Below, one piece after another: positions 11,201 to 17,315 of a stretch of DNA of 49,690 nt. Location: positions 1 through 49,690 of IMG/VR virus record IMGVR_UViG_3300017989_000161, one strand, 5' to 3'. Origin of the DNA: a virus. Position 1 is the first letter of the stretch. Every line of letters starts with the position of its first letter. The notes under the pieces are model-generated. The model searched no databases and was not told the origin of the DNA. It saw only the letters and a program-made list of their open reading frames with translations. A program made the position numbers and the translations under genes.

Positions 11201-13880
11201 CATCCAAATCTTTATTTTGCTGGATTCGCCATTCCGCGCCAGGGGGTTCATCGTTATTCGGGTCAATGGCCGCATAAAACACACCATGGCGGAAATCCCC
11301 CTGCCATTCCTTATCCCCTATAAGAGGCCTTGGGGCATTCATAATAATCCAGCCTTCAGGTACATCCTGCAGCCTTTCATCTTCCAGGGAGACTATGGCC
11401 TTCATGCCGGAGACCATGGATTTTACGGTAGGCTTTTGGGACCTCTCGAAGTCTGTTTCAGGGTAATGCTGCCCTTGACCGTTCACGGCAATGTATTCCA
11501 CACCCTCACTCCTGGTTATATGGGTGATTTCACCGCCCCAAAACTCAGGATTCAGGCCGCTTTCTTTCGTGGGTCGGACATAATCCCCGATATTGAAGCG
11601 GGGCCCTTTTTCCTGCCTTGCTTCTTTGAGGGTCCCGCCGTTTTGATTGACCATTTCGGCATATTTGGCAAGGGACTTTAAAAATTCAGGGTGTTTTCCG
11701 ATCCCGACCACGTTCCCGGACTCTGCATCAAATATCCGCCATGCGCCGGTGCCGGTCTTTTCATCCTTGTAAAGTTCGTAATCCACGTCATCTAAGCGGA
11801 TCGCATGCGTGACAACCGCATCTTTCAATCCCAATATGTCTTGTTTTTCGCCTACTTTTCGCAGCGGGGGAGGGCTGTTATCCAGGTCACGCAGTTTTTT
11901 GATGTTCGGGTATTCGGCTAAAACTGATTCAGGGATGTCCTTTCCCATTTGATATGCCATGGTTACTTGTTCTTCATGAGAGAGGGTCAAAAGGTCAAAC
12001 GATCCGTCACTAAACGCTGCATCAATCTCTTCTCTTGCTTCTTGCGCCGCTTTGTTAACTGCCCTTTCATTTGCCTGGCTACCGGAAGGTGAACCACTGA
12101 TAACATCCGACATTGCGATAACTGCATCCCTTTTAGCTTTTGTGTAACGATTGTAGGCAGGGAACTTATCTTTTTTAAGAGATAGATTCGTAGCAAATTG
12201 GATATTTGCAAAGTCCTCACTTGTCATCTCCCAGGGTTGTTTGGGTTTTTCTTTCAGTGATTCTCCCCTTATCGCACTCAAAACTTTTTCGATGCTTTTA
12301 ATTTCACCACTATTCAAGTCATGAGTAATGAGGGCCTTCACTTGGTCGGGGGCAATTGCTTGTAATCCAAGTAGACGTGATTGCAGTTTTTCCTTGGGTT
12401 CGAAAAGATAGTTGGGAGACAGATCACTAATCATAATTCCGCCGTCTTCGGTGTAACTGACGGGTCCGTAACCTGCTTCTTCCGCCCTATCTGCTGCTTC
12501 TACGAAAACCAACAGCGCCTCCAACGCTGCTTTCGATTCGTTATCCGGGTTGCTACCCATTTCACCACGGATTATTTTTTTCCAGGGTTTTTCGTTCCTG
12601 CCTACAATCTTGAAAAAAGATTCCTTGTCGTAATCATAAACCCCTGAATTCTCTATTTTTTTAATAGTGTTTTCGTCTAATGCATCTTGGTCTCTTAATT
12701 TTCTGATATGCGATTCCAGTTCGGAGTACAAAGCATTTTCTATCTCAAAGCCCTTGTCTTTTTTTAATGTTCGTTCCAGCTTGGAAAGAATTTTAAGGGT
12801 TTCACGAACCAGAGTGTCCCATCCAAACAACCCGTCAAAAACCACCAGGATATCATCCAGGGTTTTCGCGTTTCGAATTTGGGTTTTCCAATCACCCGCT
12901 GATTCCAGTACCGCATCCCCAACAGGCTTTTTGGTATTCCCGGCTTTTAGCCAGTCCTTGAATTCATCAACCGTCATTTCGGCCATACTCCCCAATCCCT
13001 TCCAACCTTTCTCATAATTGGATAGATAGGCTGCCTTAGCCTCTTTTTCGGTCTCGAATCCCATCAAACACTTGTGCTCGTCAAACTTCCTTGTTTCGGG
13101 ATTGATCTGGTTCACGACGAACACCTTGTCAGCGCCTTCTGGGTCCGGTCCAAGAAACACGTCTACATGGTCACCGTCATTGCCTTCACTGCGCTTGATA
13201 TAACCATAGTGGTGATGTATCTTCGAAGTCCATTTCTTCCCGTTTTGGTCTGTCCCGGATCGGTCGGACCCTGCCGGGTTCTCAATGGCGATATCCAGCC
13301 CCAAGATTCTGACATGGCCTTTCTTGTAGTTCCCAGATTTCTTTTGCGCTTCCGTGGGTTCGGGTTCATCGTTCTTCGGCGAAGACGCGGCATTATCGGC
13401 CTCACGGTCGATCTTGGCCGATTCGATAACAGGATCCTCTTCCGGTTCCACAACCAAACCCGGCCACCCGGCCAGGTACCAGGTTTTTCGACCCCTATGC
13501 CATGCCAAAAGCGAGATAAAACCCTGCCATATGATCTCTATGCGTTTGTTCCCGGGAGGACCGTACTTCCGCTTTATGCGGCCTCTCGCAAGGGATTCCA
13601 CGGCCTGCATAAGATCATCTTCCGTGGAAGCACCCCCCTTAGCAAGAATATTAGCAATGCCGTACCCGTCCATATAGTCGGAGGATTTAGAACCCGCTCG
13701 CCCCCACAAAAAGGCGATCCATCCCGTATCCGGCCGGAACATGGCATCTACATAGTTTGCCTGCCTGGCCAGGACCCACTGAAGATTGTCCTGAGCAGGC
13801 ATGACCATTTCGGTAGGCTTGAGGCCCTGTAGGTATGAGGCCCCTTCAAAAATTTGGGTCGCTTTTGGGCTAACAAACAT
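2220..13880 (-). CDS. Giant polyvalent protein: nuclease-InPase-ParB-RelA/SpoT-DdrB-methyltransferase-SNF2 helicase (DarB-like)
   Basis: 3886 residues, SD GGAG, in one unbroken frame. Regions in order, from visible motifs: about 60-145, a Barnase-EndoU-ColicinE5-like nuclease domain (LARGRIKRK..., KTWYLAGWPG); about 190-310, an InPase-like domain (HHHYGYI, GDHVDVFLGPDP); about 1020-1100, ParB-like (KILDGNTTLQAL); about 1110-1240, RelA/SpoT synthetase-like (SGYRDIFM...AELQLNT); about 1400-1720, DdrB-like ParB (LAVESGNGRTMALRAAY); about 1830-2080, N6-adenine methyltransferase (DPSTGAGVFSG, TNVPFGD); about 2600-3330, SNF2 helicase (FDVGLGKT, DECHEF, LLSATPVTNSP, QQRNGRGVRQGN); then coiled coil. 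This matches the 'polyvalent protein' concept and P1 DarB, which enters the cell with the DNA and protects it from restriction. Virion packaging here is inferred from the late-gene context. NVPF replaces the classic NPPF/Y, which I recall as usual in this large helicase-methylase family. Confidence 0.9.
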   Translation of the reverse strand: MFVSPKATQIFEGASYLQGLKPTEMVMPAQDNLQWVLARQANYVDAMFRPDTGWIAFLWGRAGSKSSDYMDGYGIANILAKGGASTEDDLMQAVESLARGRIKRKYGPPGNKRIEIIWQGFISLLAWHRGRKTWYLAGWPGLVVEPEEDPVIESAKIDREADNAASSPKNDEPEPTEAQKKSGNYKKGHVRILGLDIAIENPAGSDRSGTDQNGKKWTSKIHHHYGYIKRSEGNDGDHVDVFLGPDPEGADKVFVVNQINPETRKFDEHKCLMGFETEKEAKAAYLSNYEKGWKGLGSMAEMTVDEFKDWLKAGNTKKPVGDAVLESAGDWKTQIRNAKTLDDILVVFDGLFGWDTLVRETLKILSKLERTLKKDKGFEIENALYSELESHIRKLRDQDALDENTIKKIENSGVYDYDKESFFKIVGRNEKPWKKIIRGEMGSNPDNESKAALEALLVFVEAADRAEEAGYGPVSYTEDGGIMISDLSPNYLFEPKEKLQSRLLGLQAIAPDQVKALITHDLNSGEIKSIEKVLSAIRGESLKEKPKQPWEMTSEDFANIQFATNLSLKKDKFPAYNRYTKAKRDAVIAMSDVISGSPSGSQANERAVNKAAQEAREEIDAAFSDGSFDLLTLSHEEQVTMAYQMGKDIPESVLAEYPNIKKLRDLDNSPPPLRKVGEKQDILGLKDAVVTHAIRLDDVDYELYKDEKTGTGAWRIFDAESGNVVGIGKHPEFLKSLAKYAEMVNQNGGTLKEARQEKGPRFNIGDYVRPTKESGLNPEFWGGEITHITRSEGVEYIAVNGQGQHYPETDFERSQKPTVKSMVSGMKAIVSLEDERLQDVPEGWIIMNAPRPLIGDKEWQGDFRHGVFYAAIDPNNDEPPGAEWRIQQNKDLDGWVLKCVSQEEVNAYVRAKAADLNSDADVIEAFMRNKDSVRQSFFHDFENKTFQEVEELLGQRNIMESAETIFEMADPDVIDSSNWEYALDEADSFYDISNIFKILFRVPTDAEASPYFEATDRSIIVPIDKLVRREKPTPKRLEHAHQYMKDVQAGTGKKRGPIHALAMGNGKYKILDGNTTLQALKDLGEGHAVVEVKKTLKQQGVETMDDLYEQAAEAQPLFTDFMEKWGAKTGGKVMIRPGLKSKKRSIEKVNADKHGTFAGLKDILAGTLVFDTVNETARAFRMLEHEDCVFRLKNRYETPLPSGYRDIFMNISLPNGHIAELQLNTQSMIDAKEKGLGHEIYDITRQLSPVAEKAEGDTRFVARGVMEELNDLSRKVYAEAARSSSSSRVKSSAKTLASVSEMTREFDLILKAMSGSSTLAQVDLSLPPMENVSQESLSKAKGDSSSYNKYSTISFPPGDNVTENLTESMSKVKHIVGNPTSAFLFDNTPVKMQYAIVEVGDLKTSHDDSMALSKDYPQEVQPRQRDRGAMQLQIKEMANKLNPERMAASPQASTGAPIAGPDLAVESGNGRTMALRAAYSVGEKGKEYREWLIQHSQEFGMAGTDVANMEMPVLVRMRVGKVADRAQFARDANKDELAQMSPVEVAKMDAETLTESDLSIFAPSEDGNIAASSNTAFIKRYIQKLGVNESAGYLTADGRPTKQLIDRIQAAIFQKAYEDESVLALVAEETNPDLRNILNGLTFAAKDFVKARAFAEDFDGIDIPKHAIAAGALVRKSREENVVIDEILSQGGLFGDIPEGTEAFARFIDKHIRSGKRIGRVLQVAADILQDHLSMRDQESLFEKPAPPTEVEIINRAIAQVEEEYSDKNGNLFESASGELSMKQDDPIFETSGIVSWSIPIKRAKTLDDIKSVFVRLFGVAAMKIKKSITDYKDDGNSDYGLKMKGKKAREELNTKAREIIARVNDPGKLTQEEIGILKQYSGKGGLTENSQYEYYTPTHVAEGVWDAILANGFENGNILDPSTGAGVFSGTKPKGAIMTGCDLDSTGSKIAQLLNPEDSIQNRPFEQLVMETPDDTFDGCITNVPFGDARGACAHDDPAYKNEKRIERYFILRALDKIKPGKLACFVAPVNIVGAKGGKWTQFRTAVSKKAEFLGAHKLPSKTFAAQGTDTVVDIVVFKKHPRDLLEKIDSIHLETLQEASVLWDQFISGEYWKGEGRKYIMGKYTPKVEGDRWSRETVDGDIDNEGLKRKLAIRFSSRIDWDALEIAEPVVKNYAEGDRRIINSEEYELQAGDWVKIHKAGSGDGMVLEAAKYGAKTYGELESILSSPKTALQLTADQAFASWKAFPDLMSPFHAQSIEFAMSQPRAEFREQVWRGSVIGGMIGRLKAAAEGDDATDADAMRSELQDIVVAEVEKYGHPKNNKGLVLTGESSRMFGLFLNAMDETGNFSDLLSGQVANDHMEFDVTNLRSIVEHLNIREGIENIELEDVQKLYAGNRKIESLGDIAEDDAVAVTPEGMIMPLGRYCSGDIYPKLQEMTKAMADETDPRITAKYQKQIDYIMKRRRSTKSEDIDFGLRQKWFSRKYVVDFLRDNGYPSIRYGVWKKIEEEDPVTGEKTLKDQFVEDPTDPFGKFIGYETASGWMKQLNKYLNGKNVTSSKKDTKEAYQGNARALEEQFQVWMQQHGDILELVERYNQKFNGYLEHEYGGVGLKLKGVSPQVKLHDFQSAAIQRLSEEGRGCLAFDVGLGKTFSALGLYAYNKQMGRSKKTCIVVPNAVLANWYHSSKKFLGNHDGVLTVGFKPKTDKDGNIKREVVKDERGNPKKNKHTGELEYRDALVRTDSKEQVWEDMWKIPQGNYSLVIMTKEKYGTIPMRPSTKRGFANKMVDRALISEKQADKAVNENSQGAAAGGGRERSRSYQGDKDRLNLAQKYSDEGTQKKGELPFFEDMGFTDVIVDECHEFKNSYEAGENTKQIAYLPTAPSAQRALDMAMKMNYLRGANGGRGAYLLSATPVTNSPFEIYNILSLCCPIDEFERFGIYTVDDFVRVFGYIEIVDKVKVSGDVASVEGLTGFQNLDGLRNLYHKYTIMKNAQDVDLPLPPHDEHNDMVDLTDEQQAVYDELRERAKAAAKPGSEESMFTVMRDMDRVTTDMDLYHHTMTFHFAVKDKDKVDAIIDKMPNAITAKIVEEGERITQNIPFEHSTRMEGDTYVLVVPEDFENLIVSKFPEMHIDEADVGHPITPKYAKLVERLRKHFEEKGKQLVFTEEKSQHDKIRRLIVNEVPLWKDVIGIINADTANGAKLQQISNLYNSGKLKIIVANKKAEVGVNLQKGTTAVHHLTLPWTPASIQQRNGRGVRQGNTAEHIDIYYYLGKGSFDQYRLDLLKKKSNWMTELFKGKGARAENANALDQDDYVDMLDADPEEAKKHRMEKLAKKAAERKAREAMISVNSLQVLASASHTLQNLDATKEADRAKLEKNIQVREEKLRKYEVRVADIYEGEKIRAKLRGLIETTKRSLDNAKNRLSSLDVDYAKKKTTLEARVKQVSGMLRHRAQKEGLPFDESLIDHPENAVASLTGVVVAKGDTYEILTADDNDHAAPRLRQMYGGRLLQITEVNPKQKWIKFESVTNYINIPQEYQEGSGSVTPIGMWPAKDMKKVSYSEDEIALKKMMSQEWHYIDLVEGKLSKELFLDHVHEINIARQDDCLVRTNDGLDAMGFSEIEDKRQIVYPEPQDENFRKEVCEMFLEYQRKNLVKGSVLYVMNVLFGSDWRQTAMSYGTMATETQLRTAAAEALRYVMDELLPDDDGSVMIVKARMNKLNEKYHEGLALAQKNLAGAVDNLDALDDIWMQLQHIEIDKMMLEKERREEEEKRKAFEDLKKDPNYKEVPANVADAFQNLGVTVKTNMTNMVAPGFKGRRGTQYEPFARWFLQDVHAKSGKLFRAKDILKTRYRASFFKNADDNFQGAWWHIPSSVDLKEVYELLE

Positions 13881-13895
13881 CCCTATAATCTCCGC

Positions 13896-14726
13896 TTATT
13901 CTGCCCCTTCTATCACACCGAAGGTTTTCCAGGTCCCTGGCTCCCCGGCTTCTGTACATACCCATCCAATATTCCCGCCAGCCGTGGGGGCCGTATTGAA
14001 GACGATATCGCCCTGCACCCATGCGCCGCTGTCGGGGGCCGCTGTGTTATAGGCTGTCCGTTTCCCTGCGGAGTTCTTAAAGTCAGCTTCGGTAATGGTT
14101 TGATTACTGAGGTCCATCCCAATAGCGCTTTCCCCACCGGTCAATTGGATACCAACGTCCAGATTTCCAAAGAGACGCAATCCGAAATCAATCACAACAG
14201 AACTTCCGGAATGTTGATGGAGGGACAAAAGGGCAGATTTGGCACCACCCGCCAAGGCAGCCAACTGCTTCAGGAAAACAGCAAGGCCAGCGAATTCGTC
14301 GGAGTCAACGACAACACTATCGTCCTCCATATAATTTTTGGCGATCAGGGCGGCTACGGTCCCGGAATAGGACTCCCCCGCCTTCAGTTCACGTTTCAGA
14401 AGGTTCTCTTCTTCGCTATCCACAGCGAGAGGTTCGATCACATGGCCATCGGAGTCCAGAGACGCGACCCCACCCGCTTCCCCCTTCTCAAAATACGGGA
14501 TATTGCTCAACGGGTCCGGGTTTACGCCGTCATCAGTTGCGGCCCCAGCCGATGCAGACAATAAATTGGATTCACTATTAATTTTCAAAACAGCGGCCGC
14601 GGCCAAACTCGAATCAATGTCAAAGGTCGTGGTTGCATTCCCTGCACAATACACATGAAACCCTTTACCTATGATATCTTCTGCCTCTCCACCGGCATTC
14701 ACAACTGTAATGGTTGATTTCAACAT
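13896..14726 (-). CDS. Virion structural/fibre-like protein
   Basis: 276 residues, SD AAGGAG. The N-terminal half has Ala/Ser-rich stretches (DIDSSLAAAAVLKINSES). The C-terminus reads YNTAAPDSGAWVQGDIVFNT then APTAGGNIGWVCTEAGEPGTWKTFG. This is a terminal module frequent in phage tail spikes and other surface proteins ('GD.v.N..P.....GWvCt..GtpGtWk.fg'). It is the gene directly upstream of the giant polyvalent protein and follows a small unknown gene. I read it as a virion surface or appendage protein; whether it belongs to head or tail cannot be told. Confidence 0.6.
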   Translation of the reverse strand: MLKSTITVVNAGGEAEDIIGKGFHVYCAGNATTTFDIDSSLAAAAVLKINSESNLLSASAGAATDDGVNPDPLSNIPYFEKGEAGGVASLDSDGHVIEPLAVDSEEENLLKRELKAGESYSGTVAALIAKNYMEDDSVVVDSDEFAGLAVFLKQLAALAGGAKSALLSLHQHSGSSVVIDFGLRLFGNLDVGIQLTGGESAIGMDLSNQTITEADFKNSAGKRTAYNTAAPDSGAWVQGDIVFNTAPTAGGNIGWVCTEAGEPGTWKTFGVIEGAE

Positions 14727-14751
14727 TTTGTAATTCTCCTTTTTTATGGTG

Positions 14752-15114
14752 TTATTCTTTTATACCATCATCGTCCCGTTCTTCTTCCCGGGTTTCCCCG
14801 TCATCGCCCACTTGGGCCGGGGATTCCTTCGGGACGTAGCCAATAATTGAAAAGCTGATAATAAGCTTCCTCTGCGATAAATCTGCAAGTGCCGCGCTTA
14901 TGCCCATAGGGGTTGCTCGATCAATATTTACCAGAGTGCCGTACATACCAATGGCGCTTTGCATATCTTCCCTTAGCATCCTGACAGCTATCCCTGAACC
15001 CCTCATTTCGACATCTTTCGCGATATGCCATTCCGTTACAGGCAGTTTTATCAGCACATCACCTAACGGGGCCTGCACTATAAAAAGATATGGCGTTTTA
15101 ATTTCTATTTCCAT
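14752..15114 (-). CDS. Hypothetical protein, beta-rich
   Basis: I place the start at the ATG at 15114. It forms a TAATG overlap with the stop of the zincin gene and has GGAG upstream. A longer version would overlap that gene by 58 bp with no better site. This gives 120 residues: a beta-rich body (MEIEIKTPYLFIVQAPLGDV) and a very acidic tail (TREEERDDDGIKE). No family recognised. Coupling to the peptidase gene upstream suggests joint production, perhaps as a head-internal or decoration protein. That is inference from position. Confidence 0.6.
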   Translation of the reverse strand: MEIEIKTPYLFIVQAPLGDVLIKLPVTEWHIAKDVEMRGSGIAVRMLREDMQSAIGMYGTLVNIDRATPMGISAALADLSQRKLIISFSIIGYVPKESPAQVGDDGETREEERDDDGIKE

Positions 15115-16934
15115 TACGGCAACTCCGGTATATGGTCCAGGCTCTTTGGGTTTTCGGGATTTTTGTACCAATTGGGGACAATGCTTTTCAAGACGGTTTC
15201 CATGAGTTGATATAACGCCTGTTTAGTATGCGTATGATTATCTAACAACCACAGGTATGCAAACCCATAGGCATTACTCTTGGTCCCAAACAACAGTCGT
15301 ACCATCTCATCGGGATTCTCATTCACACTGGCATGTACTCTGTAGTGAGAAGGGCGCTTCCCGCCGAATTTCGCTATGGGTATGACCTGAACCCTGTGTT
15401 CATTTCCTTCCAGGAATTTGCCGGAACCGGATTTTTTGGATAACTCATCGTAAAAATCGGATTTTCTTTGTACTCTCTGTAAGTGCTTACCCCCCATTTC
15501 AACCCGTTCCTCCAGCATTTTGATGGGGGGGGGTGAAAGCAGAAGACCGTTGATTATATGGAACATCTCGGGATCGTCCTTATATAGTCGTCCGAGAGAT
15601 TGAGGTTTTGCATACATCTGGACGCCCATGGACATCACTTCGGTGATCGCATCGGGATAGATCTTGCCAATGTATGGTGAAAAAAACTCATCCTCATAAG
15701 CTCGCTCATCTTTTCTATACCGTTTTCCGGGGTCCAGCTTGCTTAGGGGCTTGATGGATTTCCCAGCGCAACGGTTAGCCAAAAACTGATTTGACAACAT
15801 CTTTATCGGTTGATCGTTTTCGAGTAGATGGGCCATTTCATGAAATAAAGTTACCTTGCTAAAATCTCCGTCTATCGAAACTTTGTTGTTCTTCATCCAG
15901 GCACATGCTCTCCGCCTGCCTTCCGTCACAATAGACACATAAGGCAGGCGGCCTCCGGTCAACCGATAGAATTCGGCCATATCCTTGCGAACGTCTTCAA
16001 TCAGATACCCTTGTGTCTTAAGTCGCCTTTCCGCGGCCGGGCTCACCTCCTGGGCATCGGCCCACACTGTGGCCTGTGATTCAGACACCGGGCTCGCCTG
16101 CAAGATCTCATCTGCCACACGGGCATAAAATTCACGTTGCACGTCATGGTGTTGAGCCAATAAGGGTCTGAGCTCCCTATCTTGCCGAGATTGTAATAGA
16201 TGGAGTGCTTTGGGCTTATTTTTCAGCTCAAATCGTAGTGCTTCATCGTGTAACTTCGCGATATCGTCGGCAATTTCCCCTGCTTGCAATTTAAGCTCTT
16301 CATATCGTTGATGTTCTTGAGCATCAAACGAAATATCAATTGCTTCCGCACGGAGGTGGTCATATTGCGTATTCAGCGCCGAAAGCCGGTTAGCGTAATC
16401 GTCAAGTCCTGCCACATACGTCTCCCGGGCCGCGTCTATCTGTGGTGCAAATTTTTTAATAATCTCATCCTGTTTCTTCAGGATCTCTGTTTCGTGTGTC
16501 AGCAGCCCGTCAAGATCTGCTTCAGAAACCGCCTCTTGACTTCTTTTCGAGAATTCTTGATTTAGTATGGTTCCAATTTGCTCAGGATTTGGTACGGATT
16601 CCAGGTCATACCTCAATTTCGTAATATCAACACGGGCGACCACGGTCATCGCTTCTGCATTTGGGTCCTGCACAAAATTTTTCAGATCATGGCCCAGCTG
16701 ATACCGGCGCTCAAGATGCTCTGTCGTATAGAATTCCGTGTACTTCCTTTTCATAATCATGGCGCTTTCCAGGCCAACCCTGTCGAGCCCTATTTTATAC
16801 GCCCGCTTCACATCAGGGAAAATCTTTCGAAACAGGTCAAGAATATCTCCTACGGACTCAGAGATCTTGATATGTTGTCGATATGAAGACGGGTCAGTAT
16901 AGGGTTTAATTCTGATCGACGGATTAGTAGGCAT
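15114..16934 (-). CDS. Zincin-type metallopeptidase, probable virion/polyvalent protein
   Basis: I choose the ATG at 16934, which overlaps the upstream gene by only 11 bp. The longer frame (to 17045) overlaps it by 122 bp and begins with an Arg-rich stretch unlike coding sequence. That leaves 606 residues. The middle (about 170-280) is a long alpha-helical, coiled-coil-like region. Around residue 365, VTLFHEMAHLLEND carries the HExxH zinc site, and ERAYEDEF about 65 residues later could supply the third ligand. Zincins of this kind are a recurring component of polyvalent and MuF-type phage proteins. The gene sits with DarA-like and DarB-like genes, so it is probably packaged with the DNA. The substrate is unknown. 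Confidence 0.7.
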   Translation of the reverse strand: MPTNPSIRIKPYTDPSSYRQHIKISESVGDILDLFRKIFPDVKRAYKIGLDRVGLESAMIMKRKYTEFYTTEHLERRYQLGHDLKNFVQDPNAEAMTVVARVDITKLRYDLESVPNPEQIGTILNQEFSKRSQEAVSEADLDGLLTHETEILKKQDEIIKKFAPQIDAARETYVAGLDDYANRLSALNTQYDHLRAEAIDISFDAQEHQRYEELKLQAGEIADDIAKLHDEALRFELKNKPKALHLLQSRQDRELRPLLAQHHDVQREFYARVADEILQASPVSESQATVWADAQEVSPAAERRLKTQGYLIEDVRKDMAEFYRLTGGRLPYVSIVTEGRRRACAWMKNNKVSIDGDFSKVTLFHEMAHLLENDQPIKMLSNQFLANRCAGKSIKPLSKLDPGKRYRKDERAYEDEFFSPYIGKIYPDAITEVMSMGVQMYAKPQSLGRLYKDDPEMFHIINGLLLSPPPIKMLEERVEMGGKHLQRVQRKSDFYDELSKKSGSGKFLEGNEHRVQVIPIAKFGGKRPSHYRVHASVNENPDEMVRLLFGTKSNAYGFAYLWLLDNHTHTKQALYQLMETVLKSIVPNWYKNPENPKSLDHIPELP

Positions 16935-17313
16935 TAACCAGTTCCCGTAAGGCGCTTTCCATAACCGCCGCATCCGCATCCTTGACCATCTTATCCTGGT
17001 TTGCATCACAATAGTTAATGGTCGGGGGTTTGATGGGCTCGACATCTTTGATCTCCGAAACTATTTCTTTCAAAACACCTACAAACTCCAACGGTTTCAG
17101 ATTGTTGTACTTTCCAGCCACAAGTTCCCTAAGCTTTTCGTTTTCGCCCGTGTCTTTCTCTTTGATTTTCACGGACAGTTTTTCAAAGGTGTCTTTCAAT
17201 TCCTTCTGCGCTACACGTTTCTCTTTAAATGACAGGTTCCCTGCCTTCAGTTCGTCCATCTTGGCCGCTACGACCTTTTGCAATTCCCGTTTTTGCTTGA
17301 AAGATAAACCCAT
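16924..17313 (-). CDS. Small helical protein of the polyvalent cluster
   Basis: 129 residues with GGAGG upstream; the start lies just after the stop of the DarA-like gene. The N-terminal two thirds is charged and helical, with a duplicated motif: LSFKQKRELQKVVAAKMDEL near residue 3 and LSFKEKRVAQKELKDTFEKL near residue 27. The repeated LSFKxKR unit suggests an internal duplication, as in a coiled-coil scaffold or DNA-coating protein. The end is non-repetitive. It overlaps the zincin gene by 11 bp. No family recognised. Confidence 0.65.
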   Translation of the reverse strand: MGLSFKQKRELQKVVAAKMDELKAGNLSFKEKRVAQKELKDTFEKLSVKIKEKDTGENEKLRELVAGKYNNLKPLEFVGVLKEIVSEIKDVEPIKPPTINYCDANQDKMVKDADAAVMESALRELVNAY

Positions 17314-17315
17314 AG

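Noticed and set aside
17000-17045. Longer start for the zincin gene
   Set aside because: The extra 37 residues overlap the upstream gene, are Arg/Met/Trp-rich and look like out-of-frame translation.
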